The notes below the pieces were generated by a model, which saw only the letters and a program-made list of their open reading frames with translations, was not told the origin of the DNA and did no database searches. From Nitrincola tibetensis (GTDB lineage Bacteria; Pseudomonadota; Gammaproteobacteria; Pseudomonadales; Balneatricaceae): a DNA stretch of 64,000 nucleotides. The position numbers were made by a program, and so were the translations under genes. Shown here in pieces: positions 1-8,254 of the stretch (within the stretch, counting starts at the first letter, position 1; each line of letters opens with the position of its first letter). The stretch spans positions 62,001 through 126,000 of the forward strand of contig NZ_QKRX01000007.1 in NCBI RefSeq assembly GCF_003284585.1, in the 5' to 3' direction.

Positions 1-799
1 CCAATAGCATAAGGAGCACGAGACCGACAGCACCCGTTAATAGATTAAAGGCGACATGTGCAGCGGAGATGCGTTTCGCGTTTGATGTCGCACCGATTGA
101 CGCCAGAATAGCGGTTGTTGTTGTACCTAGGTTTGCCCCGATGACAACGGCGGCAGCAGCAGACATAGTGATGGATTCGGTGTGGACCAAAGACAAGGCA
201 ATTGCCATCACCGCCGCTGAAGCTTGCATTAAAAACGTCATCACAAATCCTGCGATAACAAATAGCCCTAGGGCCAATACCCCGGTTCCTAGTGCGGCCA
301 GCTGAAAGTCATCACTTAAACCGTCAAAACCGGCTCTCATGAAATCAAGGCCAATAAAGAAAATACCAAAACCGACGAGTGCTGTACCAAGATGAGAGAT
401 ACGCTGTTGTTTTCCGATGACTTGTAGCAACATACCCATACCAATAATGGGCAGTGCAAATGCGCTGATCTGAATTTTGAAGCCAATTGTAGCAACAAGC
501 CACCCCACCATGGTTGTGCCAATATTACAGCCGTAAATAACGGCAATGGACTGCCCTAGCGTTAGTAATCCAGCATTTACAAACCCTAAGGTTGCAACTG
601 TAACCGCACTAGAGGATTGAACAAGCGCGGTAATCAGTGTACCAGATACGAGCCCCCTTAAACGTGAGCGTGTGGCAAACTCTAAGGCTTTTTTTAGTGA
701 GCGCCCGGCTGCATTTTTCATACCATTGGTGAGCAATTGCATGCCGAGTAAAAACATACCTATGCCGCCGAGCAATTGGCCAAACATTTCAAATGTCAT
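1..799 (-). CDS. Na/Pi cotransporter family protein (partial, C-terminus cut by window)
   Basis: This is an inner-membrane protein of the Na/Pi-cotransporter II (NptA-like) family, which couples sodium to phosphate uptake or efflux. Reading from ATG at 799, the protein has glycine-rich hydrophobic segments. It shows the family's duplicated signature: QSSSAVT about 60 residues in, with its partner QASAAVM in the second half, followed by GANLGTTTTA. About 266 codons are present and the rest runs off the left edge, so a C-terminal PhoU-like domain cannot be assessed. An AAGGA lies shortly upstream of the ATG. The family call is firm but the substrate is inferred. Confidence 0.85.
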   Translation of the reverse strand, partial: MTFEMFGQLLGGIGMFLLGMQLLTNGMKNAAGRSLKKALEFATRSRLRGLVSGTLITALVQSSSAVTVATLGFVNAGLLTLGQSIAVIYGCNIGTTMVGWLVATIGFKIQISAFALPIIGMGMLLQVIGKQQRISHLGTALVGFGIFFIGLDFMRAGFDGLSDDFQLAALGTGVLALGLFVIAGFVMTFLMQASAAVMAIALSLVHTESITMSAAAAVVIGANLGTTTTAILASIGATSNAKRISAAHVAFNLLTGAVGLVLLMLL

Positions 800-883
800 A
801 GGGAGATCCTTCGTTGATCTGGATTGCTTTATTTTTATCTAATAATAGCCTGAATCTTAACGAATAATAATCTTTATACCTGT

Positions 884-1579
884 TTATTCGGGTGTGCGAG
901 CTAATACCCAAATTTGAACGGTTTCAACACCATTGTTTTTGAGCAGTTTGCTGATTTCATTGGCGGTACTGCCTGTTGTCATCACATCATCCACGATTGC
1001 TACCTGTTTAGGAAGGTGTTCATTGAGTCTAAAACAGTTAATTAGATTCTGTTGACGCTCAATAAAATTTAACTCTTTTTGATGAGGTGTTCGTTTTATT
1101 TTACTGATCGCACTTAAATGGGCAGGCAACTTTAGTTGTTTAGAAATCAGATTGGCGAGCAAGGATGACTGATTATACCCTCGTTTAATTTCATCCCAAG
1201 GGTGCATAGGTACGGTTACTAACGCATCAGGAAGTGGCTTGTCTTGTGACAGGATGTACTGCGACATCAGAGTGGATAGCCAGCCTAAATGCGAGGTTTT
1301 ATTTGCGTATTTAATACTGGGCAGCAACTTATCAATAGGAAAAACATATCGAAAAGTCGCGGAAGTTGCATCAAAGGAAGGGGGTTGTTTAATGCAGTTT
1401 GAGCAAATCTTAATGACAGGAGAGGAGGTAGGAAGTCCGCATTGGTGGCAGCAAGACATCGACCACGGAAGATCGGACATGCAATCGTCGCAGATACCCA
1501 AGGCGTTCGCTTGATGAAGGCCACATAGTACGCATGATTGGGTGTTTTTTAACCACTTGTTAACTTTATTTAAAAGCAT
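884..1579 (-). CDS. comF: ComF family protein (phosphoribosyltransferase-like)
   Basis: This 231-residue protein belongs to the ComF/GntX family, which joins an N-terminal zinc-finger region to a type I phosphoribosyltransferase fold. Cysteine pairs are visible at C16/C19 and in the following CDDC, CHQC and CSNC groups. The PRPP-binding signature is VAIVDDVMTTGSTA near residues 192-205. ComF supports natural DNA uptake in some bacteria, but its enzymatic role is unsettled. It is divergent from bioB, the arrangement known from Pseudomonas, and the two genes share a 114-bp control region. The length is normal for the family. Confidence 0.88.
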   Translation of the reverse strand: MLLNKVNKWLKNTQSCVLCGLHQANALGICDDCMSDLPWSMSCCHQCGLPTSSPVIKICSNCIKQPPSFDATSATFRYVFPIDKLLPSIKYANKTSHLGWLSTLMSQYILSQDKPLPDALVTVPMHPWDEIKRGYNQSSLLANLISKQLKLPAHLSAISKIKRTPHQKELNFIERQQNLINCFRLNEHLPKQVAIVDDVMTTGSTANEISKLLKNNGVETVQIWVLARTPE

Positions 1580-1582
1580 TGG

Positions 1583-1610
1583 TTGACAAGTCCTTTTGTC
1601 AAATTATCAT
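1583..1610 (+). promoter_or_regulatory. Candidate sigma-70 promoter of the bio operon with overlapping inverted repeat
   Basis: A perfect -35 hexamer TTGACA (1583-1588) is followed by 16 bp and TATCAT (1605-1610, five of six consensus bases). The -35 lies inside a perfect inverted repeat, TTGACAA-6-TTGTCAA (1583-1602). The repeat starts four bases from the comF start codon, so it could serve both directions. It does not match the BirA site consensus (TTGTAAACC spaced to GGTTTACAA), nor the BioR or BioQ sites. Its role as an operator is inferred. Confidence 0.5.
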
Positions 1611-1693
1611 CGCTACCTAATAACCTGTACAAGCACATCAATGTCGGCATACATCCATTTGGCCAGTGTTGATCATTAAAATAAGGTAACTCC

Positions 1694-2743
1694 ATGCAAT
1701 ACTCTAGCGCAATACGTCATGATTGGACAGAGTCAGAAGTTCAGGCTCTTTTTTCTTTACCCTTTAGTGATTTGATCTTTCAAGCGCAAATGGTACATAG
1801 AGCGTATTTTGACCCTAATGCGGTTCAAGTGAGTACGTTGCTTTCGATTAAAACCGGCGCTTGTCCAGAAGATTGTAAATACTGCCCTCAAAGTGCTCAT
1901 TACAACACGGATCTCGAAACCGAGCGTTTAATGAAAGTGAGAGCGGTATTAGAAGAGGCCCGTGCCGCAAAAGCAAAAGGTGCAACACGCTTTTGCATGG
2001 GAGCGGCGTGGAAGAACCCTAGGGCAAAGGATATGCCTGCTATTTTAGAAATGGTGCAAGGCGTTAAAGCAATTGGATTAGAGACCTGTATGACGCTGGG
2101 AAGTTTAAGTTCTGAGCAGGCTTCTTCATTAGCAAAGGCGGGTTTAGATTACTATAACCATAACCTTGATACCTCCCCTGAATATTATGGTCAGATCATT
2201 ACAACGCGTTCCTATCAAGAGCGTTTAGAAACCCTCTCACATGTTCGTGATGTCGGCATGAAAGTATGTTGTGGTGGGATTTTAGGGCTTGGCGAAAGTC
2301 AGCGAGATCGAGTCGGGCTGCTCTTAACCTTGGCAAATTTACCTGCACATCCAGAATCCGTGCCGATCAATATGCTGGTGAGAGTGGAAGGAACACCTTT
2401 AGCAGATGTTGAAGATCTCGAACCTTTTGAGTTTATTCGAACCTTAGCCGTTGCTCGTATCATGATGCCTGCATCACATGTGCGTTTGTCGGCGGGTAGG
2501 ACGGCGATGAACGAACAAATGCAGGCGTTGTGCTTCTTGGCGGGCGCCAATTCCATTTTTTATGGTGAAAAACTGCTGACAACTGATAACCCCATGGCTG
2601 ATGCGGACCGCGCGTTGTTTAAGAAGCTCGGTATTCATCCGGAGCCTATTCAGGTACCCGATGAGGATGAGGATATGGTGCAACTGATGGAGCAGATACA
2701 AGCTCAGAAGGATCGTGAATTTTTCTACGATGCATCACGATGA
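1694..2743 (+). CDS. bioB: Biotin synthase
   Basis: BioB is the radical SAM enzyme that inserts sulfur into dethiobiotin, the last step of biotin synthesis. The 349 residues match the usual length of about 346. The radical SAM cluster motif is C57-x3-C61-x2-C64 within [10 protein letters not shown]. Further conserved blocks are [21 protein letters not shown] and the arginine-bearing VRLSAGR that binds the [2Fe-2S] cluster. It is the first gene of a tight five-gene operon (bioB-F-H-C-D) whose members overlap by four bases. No frame damage is seen, and the call is secure. Confidence 0.98.
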   Translation: MQYSSAIRHDWTESEVQALFSLPFSDLIFQAQMVHRAYFDPNAVQVSTLLSIKTGACPEDCKYCPQSAHYNTDLETERLMKVRAVLEEARAAKAKGATRFCMGAAWKNPRAKDMPAILEMVQGVKAIGLETCMTLGSLSSEQASSLAKAGLDYYNHNLDTSPEYYGQIITTRSYQERLETLSHVRDVGMKVCCGGILGLGESQRDRVGLLLTLANLPAHPESVPINMLVRVEGTPLADVEDLEPFEFIRTLAVARIMMPASHVRLSAGRTAMNEQMQALCFLAGANSIFYGEKLLTTDNPMADADRALFKKLGIHPEPIQVPDEDEDMVQLMEQIQAQKDREFFYDASR

Positions 2744-3933
2744 AAGCAATGGATTTTGCTTTGCAAGCCGCATTGGATGAGCGAGCCTTATCTCATTTGT
2801 ATCGTAAGCGATTGACACATGCAGGACCACAAAAACCTTTTTTACAGGTTGGAGGGGAGCCATTACTGGCGTTTTGTTCAAATGATTACCTGGGATTAGC
2901 GGCAGATCCTCAGGTTGTTTCTGCGCTGACCAAAGCAGCGCACGAATACGGCTGTGGCGGTGGAGCGTCTCACTTAGTGTGTGGGCATAGTCAAGCCCAT
3001 CATCAATTAGAAGAGGAGCTGGCTGAGTTTACTGGGCGAGAAAGAGCGCTGCTATTTTCAAATGGATATATGGCCAATATGGGCGTTATTACGGCGTTGA
3101 CCCATGCGTCTGATGCCATTTTTCAGGATAAACTCAATCATGCCTCTCTAATTGATGGAGGATTGTTGAGCCGTGCAAAGTTCAATCGTTATCCGCACTT
3201 AAACTACGATCTGCTCGAAAAGCGGCTGATGCAATCCGAGGCTAATCGGAAACTGGTGGTCAGTGATGGTGTGTTCAGTATGGATGGCGATACCGCCGAT
3301 ATTAACTGCTTGAGCCATGTGTGTCAGTCACATAATGCTTGGCTGATGATCGATGATGCTCATGGCTTTGGTTGCCTGGGTGAAAATGGCGGTGGTGTTT
3401 CTGAGTTGTATGGCGCATCACAAGAAAATGTCCCGATTTTGATCGGCACGCTTGGAAAAGCCTTTGGCACCTCTGGCGCATTTGTCGTGGGATCGAATGC
3501 TTTGATCGAAACGCTCATTCAGTTTGCGAGAACTTATATTTATACAACCAGCCTATCGCCAGCCATTGCTGAAGCGACTCGTGTCAGCTTGTCATTGATT
3601 CAAACAGAGGGGTGGCGACGACAGCAACTTCGGGCGTTAATTGCCTATTTTAAAAATGGATGCCAAGCGCTCAATCTTCCCTTGATGCCATCATCGACAC
3701 CGATTCAGCCTTTACATGTAGGTTGCTCACAGCAAGCCCTTAAGATCAGTGATGCGTTGAGAAAGAAAGGCATGCTGGTTACTGCAATACGACCACCAAC
3801 GGTACCAGATGGGCAATCTCGCTTGCGAGTGACTCTAACAGCACTGCACGATTTTACACATTTGGATCAGCTGTTAGACGCCTTATCTGATTTAGGTTCA
3901 CTGTTTGTCGAGCCAATGGAGCGTGAGTTATGA
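2740..3933 (+). CDS. bioF: 8-amino-7-oxononanoate synthase
   Basis: BioF is a PLP-dependent alpha-oxoamine synthase that condenses pimeloyl-ACP with alanine to give 8-amino-7-oxononanoate. The 397-residue protein has [10 protein letters not shown] near the start, the HDA-type block [11 protein letters not shown], and the PLP lysine K240 in [12 protein letters not shown]. The start ATG overlaps the bioB stop (ATGA), which indicates translational coupling. Length and motifs are standard for the family. The N-terminal extension before the conserved region is short, so an alternative start four codons in (ATG GAT TTT) is possible but less likely given the overlap. Confidence 0.97.
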   Translation: MKAMDFALQAALDERALSHLYRKRLTHAGPQKPFLQVGGEPLLAFCSNDYLGLAADPQVVSALTKAAHEYGCGGGASHLVCGHSQAHHQLEEELAEFTGRERALLFSNGYMANMGVITALTHASDAIFQDKLNHASLIDGGLLSRAKFNRYPHLNYDLLEKRLMQSEANRKLVVSDGVFSMDGDTADINCLSHVCQSHNAWLMIDDAHGFGCLGENGGGVSELYGASQENVPILIGTLGKAFGTSGAFVVGSNALIETLIQFARTYIYTTSLSPAIAEATRVSLSLIQTEGWRRQQLRALIAYFKNGCQALNLPLMPSSTPIQPLHVGCSQQALKISDALRKKGMLVTAIRPPTVPDGQSRLRVTLTALHDFTHLDQLLDALSDLGSLFVEPMEREL

Positions 3934-4718
3934 GCGCAAAACAGGCTGAAAGTGCGCCTTTGGACTTAGTGGTTTTAAGCGGGTGGGGCAGTGAGTCGAG
4001 CATATTTGATGCGTTCTTATCAGGTTGGTCTTCTCGCTTTCGGATAACAAAAATTGATTATCAGTCAGTGCCCCTGCCAATAGGTAATGAGTGCATCGAA
4101 GACCTTAAATCCCATTTAATTTGTGCTTTGCTTGAACAAGTGCCTCGTAAGTCGATATTGCTTGGCTGGTCACTAGGAGGATTGGTGGCCAGTTGGATCG
4201 CTAATCGACTGGATGCTAAAGCGTTCATTGCGTTAGCGTGGAACCCTTGCTTTGTTCAGAAAGCTGGGTGGCATCATGCCATGTCACCCGAGGTCTTTGA
4301 TGATTTCGCTTCTGCTTTTAATGCCAATGTTCGGCAAATGCAGATGCGCTTTATTGCATTGCAATCGCAGGGTTCAGCTCATGCTTCAATGGAGCGTAAA
4401 GCGTTGTTAGCGAATCGAAAAGACTACTCAGACGTACTGGTATTGGATCAGGCTCTGCAATTCCTTAGATTATTGGGATGCGATGCCCGTATGGAATTAG
4501 CGCAACTCTCATGCCCTTCCTTGCTCCTTTTTGGTGAAAATGACGAGTTGGTTCCCCGAGAAGTCATTTCGGACATTAAGAATTTGAACCCTCTAGCAAG
4601 TGTTCGCTGTATTCCAGACGCGGCTCACCTGCCCTTTATCTCTCAGGCAGAAGAGGTTAATCGTTGCCTGCACGCTTTCCTTGCTCAGCAGAATATCTTG
4701 ATTGAGGAGGATGTATGA
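3930..4718 (+). CDS. bioH: Pimeloyl-ACP methyl ester carboxylesterase
   Basis: BioH is an alpha/beta hydrolase that removes the methyl group from pimeloyl-ACP methyl ester, freeing it for BioF. The nucleophile elbow is GWSLGG with the serine at residue 81. The later GENDELVP supplies the acid residue and AAHLPF the histidine. Its 262 residues are close to the E. coli protein (256). Position is a strong argument, since it lies between bioF and bioC with four-base overlaps on both sides. The sequence is more diverged than its neighbours, as is common for BioH, but the operon context settles the call. Confidence 0.93.
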   Translation: MSAKQAESAPLDLVVLSGWGSESSIFDAFLSGWSSRFRITKIDYQSVPLPIGNECIEDLKSHLICALLEQVPRKSILLGWSLGGLVASWIANRLDAKAFIALAWNPCFVQKAGWHHAMSPEVFDDFASAFNANVRQMQMRFIALQSQGSAHASMERKALLANRKDYSDVLVLDQALQFLRLLGCDARMELAQLSCPSLLLFGENDELVPREVISDIKNLNPLASVRCIPDAAHLPFISQAEEVNRCLHAFLAQQNILIEEDV

Positions 4719-5515
4719 TTACAGGTTATGCTGACGAAAAACGCAAAATTGCGGCACAGTTTAGTCGTGCTGCAAAGGAGTATGACAGTGTCGCTTCTTT
4801 TCAGCGTGAGGTGGCCGACTATTTGTTGAACGCTCGGGTCACCCCTGCGCAACGTGCGAATGAAGTATGGTTAGATTTAGGGGTGGGAACGGGCTATGCA
4901 CTGCCTAGTCTTCGACAGTTGAATCCAAAAGGTGCGCTCATTGCGTTGGATATAGCAGAGGGTATGTTGGTGCATGCATCCGAAACGTGTGATCGGCTGG
5001 CGGTTAGCCGAGTCTGTGGTGATGCTGAACACCTTCCCTTAGGCTCTGAGACTGTGCATCGTGTTTTTAGTAGCTTGGCAGTTCAATGGTGTTTTGACCC
5101 AACACAGTTGTATAGAGAGTTGCACCGGGTTTTAAAGGTTGGCGGTCGTGCGACCTTGGCAACCTTGACCGAATCGAGTTTATGTGAATTAAAGCAAGCA
5201 TGGCGAGTCATAGATAACGATGTGCATGTGAATCACTTTTTATCTCACGGTGATATCCTCAAGCATGCGCAGCCTTATTTTTCGGTGAACTCTGAAGAAA
5301 AAACCTATCATTTGAATTACCCCGATGTTATCGGTTTGATGAGGGACCTAAAAAAAATAGGTGCCAATCACGTCATTGGCAAGGCATCATCGGGTTTGAG
5401 TAAACGAAATTATCTGCGTCAACTGATGAAGGCTTATGAGCCCTTTTCGGAGGATCAAGGCGTGAGAGCAACCTACGAAGTGTGTTTTTTAGATCTTGTA
5501 AAGGTATCTGAATGA
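4715..5515 (+). CDS. bioC: Malonyl-ACP O-methyltransferase
   Basis: BioC methylates malonyl-ACP with S-adenosylmethionine, disguising it so that fatty acid synthase can extend it to the pimeloyl stage. The 266-residue protein starts with the typical DEKRKIAAQFSRAAKEYD region and has the SAM-binding motif LDLGVGTGYALP near residues 50-61. It also has the following acidic strand end ALDIAEGML, and SSLAVQWCFDP, a block typical of BioC. It overlaps bioH and bioD by four bases each. It acts in the cytoplasm as the entry point of the pathway opposite BioH. Confidence 0.96.
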   Translation: MITGYADEKRKIAAQFSRAAKEYDSVASFQREVADYLLNARVTPAQRANEVWLDLGVGTGYALPSLRQLNPKGALIALDIAEGMLVHASETCDRLAVSRVCGDAEHLPLGSETVHRVFSSLAVQWCFDPTQLYRELHRVLKVGGRATLATLTESSLCELKQAWRVIDNDVHVNHFLSHGDILKHAQPYFSVNSEEKTYHLNYPDVIGLMRDLKKIGANHVIGKASSGLSKRNYLRQLMKAYEPFSEDQGVRATYEVCFLDLVKVSE

Positions 5516-6192
5516 AGCAAAGTTTTTTTATCGCCGGCACGGATACAGGAGTCGGCAAAACACTGGTATCGACAGCCTTGTTAAGGTTATTTAATCAACA
5601 GGGCTATGCAACCATCGGCTTAAAACCCGTTGCTGCAGGGTGTGAAATGACACCAGAGGGGTTGCGTAACGACGATGCGTTGCAGTTGCAAAAAGCGGCG
5701 AGCGTTGAGTTGGACTACGATTTGGTTAATCCCGTTGCTTTAGCACAACCCATAGCGCCTCATTTGGCGGCGGGTTTTAAAATGTTAAGTGCCGAGCGTA
5801 TTGCCGCTTTTTGTCGGGGTGCTATGCTGCACGATGCCAACATTTACATTATTGAAGGGGCTGGCGGATGGCGGGTTCCTTTAAACCGCAGGGAAACAAT
5901 GGCGGACTTGCCTAGGCTGCTAGACATCCCAGTCATACTGGTCGTTGGTATGAAGCTGGGCTGCCTCAATCATGCGTTACTGACTGCTGAGTCCATCCGC
6001 CGAGATGGGTTGCAACTGGCGGGCTGGGTTGCCGTTGAAACCGATGCGTCAATGCTCGCACTGGATGAAAATATACGTTCATTGCAAGAACGAATCCCCG
6101 CGCCATTCTTGGGGCATATACCTTATATGGATGTGCCAAGTGCAGATGTTGCGGCGGCAAGCCTTAAGGTTGATTATTTATCTGGAGGCTAA
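5512..6192 (+). CDS. bioD: Dethiobiotin synthetase
   Basis: BioD closes the ureido ring of dethiobiotin from 7,8-diaminopelargonate, CO2 and ATP. The P-loop is GTDTGVGKT at residues 9-17, with LKPVAAGCE following and the IEGAGGWRVPL block further on. The 226 residues are the usual length. It is the last gene of the operon. The aminotransferase gene bioA is not in the window, so the cell must encode it elsewhere, which is the common arrangement in Pseudomonas-type bacteria. Confidence 0.97.
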   Translation: MKQSFFIAGTDTGVGKTLVSTALLRLFNQQGYATIGLKPVAAGCEMTPEGLRNDDALQLQKAASVELDYDLVNPVALAQPIAPHLAAGFKMLSAERIAAFCRGAMLHDANIYIIEGAGGWRVPLNRRETMADLPRLLDIPVILVVGMKLGCLNHALLTAESIRRDGLQLAGWVAVETDASMLALDENIRSLQERIPAPFLGHIPYMDVPSADVAAASLKVDYLSGG

Positions 6193-6226
6193 AAATTGAA
6201 CAAAATATGCTCAATTCTGTCTTATG

Positions 6227-6235
6227 TGCTATACT
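6227..6235 (+). promoter_or_regulatory. Candidate extended -10 promoter
   Basis: TG-C-TATACT (6227-6235) is an extended -10 element in the bioD/small-protein gap, 54 bp before the next start codon. No good -35 hexamer stands at the expected distance, which extended -10 promoters can tolerate. It would separate the 6289-7471 pair from the bio operon. Confidence 0.35.
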
Positions 6236-6288
6236 GAGGTTGATGTTTCTAACGACTTTAAGAAACAAAAAAAGCAAACAGGTGACGT

Positions 6289-6540
6289 ATGAATATCAAT
6301 GGTGTTTCTGCCCAAGCAACGGGGCTTTTGAACGTTAATCGTGGATTGGACAACAATCAACGCCAGGCAGGTGATATTCAAGGAACTGGTCGTTCGGATC
6401 GGCCTGAATTGGCGACGGGTGTTGAAGTCAATCCGGCTGTCGCTCAATCTGCTGTTAATGCAAATGTTGCAGCGGCTTCCACTCAAGTGGTGAGCGAGAG
6501 CAGTGAAGTTCTAGGCTCAATGATTGATACCCGAGTGTGA
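6289..6540 (+). CDS. Small hypothetical protein with flagellar-rod-like C-terminus
   Basis: This 83-residue protein has no recognised domain. It is polar and rich in Ala, Asn, Val and Gln, with no signal peptide or membrane segment. The last 25 residues (ending in SEVLGSMIDTRV) resemble the C-terminal helix of flagellar rod, hook and basal-body proteins, which pack as a coiled bundle. An AGGTGA precedes the ATG. It sits 40 bp upstream of the SprA-like gene and is probably cotranscribed with it. A link to surface or flagellar structures is only suggested by that C-terminal pattern. Confidence 0.6.
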   Translation: MNINGVSAQATGLLNVNRGLDNNQRQAGDIQGTGRSDRPELATGVEVNPAVAQSAVNANVAAASTQVVSESSEVLGSMIDTRV

Positions 6541-6580
6541 GTAAACCTATCGGGTTTTGAATTAAACGGAGGGCTGTTGT

Positions 6581-7471
6581 ATGCAAATCAATAGCTATAC
6601 TCCTGTTATCCCTGCAGGAGGAAAAAGTGCGAACACTGGCACGATTTCCTCTTTGCCAGTATCTGCAAACGCTTCTGAGGTCGACACCAAAAATTCGGCC
6701 TCTCTGCCTCCTCCTTCGACTCGCATCGCTCCCACTGAAGGTGTTAATACGCCTGTAAACAGGGTGTCGTCCTCTACGTCTGTTTCCAAAGCCGAACAGC
6801 AGCAAGAGCAACAAAAACAGCAGGTTTTACAAGAGTTGGCGAGCCGTGATCGTGAGGTCAAGCAACACGAACTGGCGCACAAGGCGGCGGGTGGTCGTTA
6901 TGCGGGAGCGATTACCTATGACTTTCAACGCGGCCCTGATGGTGTGATGTATGCGGTGGGGGGCTCTGTCAGTATCGATACCTCGCCTGTCCCCGGAGAC
7001 CCCAAAGCGACGTTAGAAAAAGCCGAAACAATTGTGAGGGCCGCCTTGGCACCTGCTGAGCCGTCAACGCAAGATCTCAAAGTGGCTGCTAGTGCGCGGG
7101 CGATGGCAAACGAAGCTAAGGTTGAACTTCAGAAAGAACAGGCTGAAACTTTAGTCAAAGAAACAGAGTCTGAAGACACAGCTAGTCAAACCTCAACAGC
7201 GGAGCAAGAGAAAGAAGTTCCGACGCTTAGTACTCTGCAAGAGTTTCGTTCCGAAGCAGAGACCGAAGAAGCGTCCCAACGAGAAAAGCGTGAAGAGATT
7301 GCAGAAGCTCTAAAAGAGCAGCGACAAGAAACAGCCGAAAAGTTGAAAGAGTTTGTGCATCAGATGTCTGAGATTCAAGAAAAAATCAAAGAGTTAAATA
7401 TCCGCTTGGTTGAAACAGGCGCTTTGCAGCGCCTAAATGAACCTGGCTCTTTATTTGATACTCAAGCGTAA
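6581..7471 (+). CDS. SprA-related putative metallopeptidase-like protein
   Basis: This 296-residue protein carries the SprA-related family domain around residues 85-185. It includes HELAH at residues 96-100, which fits the zinc-peptidase HExxH pattern, then KAAGGRYAGA, YAVGGSVSID and SPVPGDPKAT. The N-terminal 80 residues are low in complexity (Ser, Thr, Gln). The C-terminal 100 residues are a strongly charged Glu/Lys/Gln coiled coil. No signal peptide is evident. A good GGAGG ribosome site lies before the ATG. Proteolytic activity has to be regarded as predicted from the HExxH motif only. It ends ten bases inside the convergent esterase gene. Confidence 0.72.
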   Translation: MQINSYTPVIPAGGKSANTGTISSLPVSANASEVDTKNSASLPPPSTRIAPTEGVNTPVNRVSSSTSVSKAEQQQEQQKQQVLQELASRDREVKQHELAHKAAGGRYAGAITYDFQRGPDGVMYAVGGSVSIDTSPVPGDPKATLEKAETIVRAALAPAEPSTQDLKVAASARAMANEAKVELQKEQAETLVKETESEDTASQTSTAEQEKEVPTLSTLQEFRSEAETEEASQREKREEIAEALKEQRQETAEKLKEFVHQMSEIQEKIKELNIRLVETGALQRLNEPGSLFDTQA

Positions 7472-8241
7472 TCTTTCCCCTCGCTTAGTAAAAAGCGCTC
7501 AACCAACTTTAGGAAGAGCGCAGGCTTTTCTGCATGAGGCCAATGGCCCGTACCTTCAATAATTTTAAACTGATAGTTTGGGAAGAGCGTTTCAATCGCC
7601 TGTTGATGCTCGCGCTGAATATACTGGGACAAAGCGCCTTTTATAAACAGGGTAGGGCCTTGGTAAGGTGAACCCTTAGGGGTAGCCGAGATATTTGCAT
7701 ATTCTTGTTCTAACACGCTTAGGTTCATACGCCAAGCGAACTGCTTTGTGGGTGTTCTGTAGAGGTTTTTGAGCAGAAAAGCTCGGGTAGAGGCTTCGGG
7801 AATCATGTGTTTAAGCTGTTCATCCGCCTCGTTGCGTGAGGAAAGGGATGAAAGATCGATTTTCGATAAGCCACTAAAAACTTGCTCGTGATGATGTGGG
7901 TATGCCACAGGAGCAATGTCTGCAACAATTAGTTTGGAAATCAGCTGAGGTTGGTTAAGTGCTAACTCCATAGCCACTTTTCCACCCATTGAGTGGCCAA
8001 GCATATAACAAGGAGCCACTCCAAGGGTGTCGATCAACTCGGCGATGTCTTGAGCCATGGCGGGATAATCCATGGTTTCTGAATGGGGAGAGCGACCATG
8101 ATTGCGCAAATCAATACTGATAACATCGAAGCGTTCGCTAAGGGTCTTGCTGATGCCTCCCCAATTTTCCAATGTGCCAAAAAGACCGTGTAAAATAAGT
8201 AAGGGGACGCCGCTGCCAGAGCGCTGATAATGAAGTTGCAT
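7462..8241 (-). CDS. ybfF: Alpha/beta hydrolase, YbfF-type esterase
   Basis: This 259-residue cytosolic esterase resembles E. coli YbfF, which hydrolyses short acyl and acyl-CoA type esters. Visible elements are the oxyanion segment LHGLFGTLENW, the aspartate-containing IDLRNHGRSPH, the nucleophile elbow GHSMGG, and the catalytic histidine in GTGHWPHAE. It starts 13 bp downstream of xseA on the same strand and probably shares its transcript. Its 3' end overlaps the convergent SprA-like gene by ten bases. The natural substrate is not known from sequence. Confidence 0.85.
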   Translation of the reverse strand: MQLHYQRSGSGVPLLILHGLFGTLENWGGISKTLSERFDVISIDLRNHGRSPHSETMDYPAMAQDIAELIDTLGVAPCYMLGHSMGGKVAMELALNQPQLISKLIVADIAPVAYPHHHEQVFSGLSKIDLSSLSSRNEADEQLKHMIPEASTRAFLLKNLYRTPTKQFAWRMNLSVLEQEYANISATPKGSPYQGPTLFIKGALSQYIQREHQQAIETLFPNYQFKIIEGTGHWPHAEKPALFLKLVERFLLSEGKDYA

Positions 8242-8254
8242 AGAAGATCTCGTT

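Noticed and set aside
69-305. Plus-strand 78-codon frame at the left edge
   Set aside because: It is antisense to the Na/Pi cotransporter-like gene, whose paired QSSSA/QASAA motifs read on the minus strand.
6595-6882. Cysteine-rich minus-strand frame
   Set aside because: It is the mirror of the Gln/Ser-rich start of the SprA-like gene; the clustered cysteines come from CAG/GCA-type codons read backwards.
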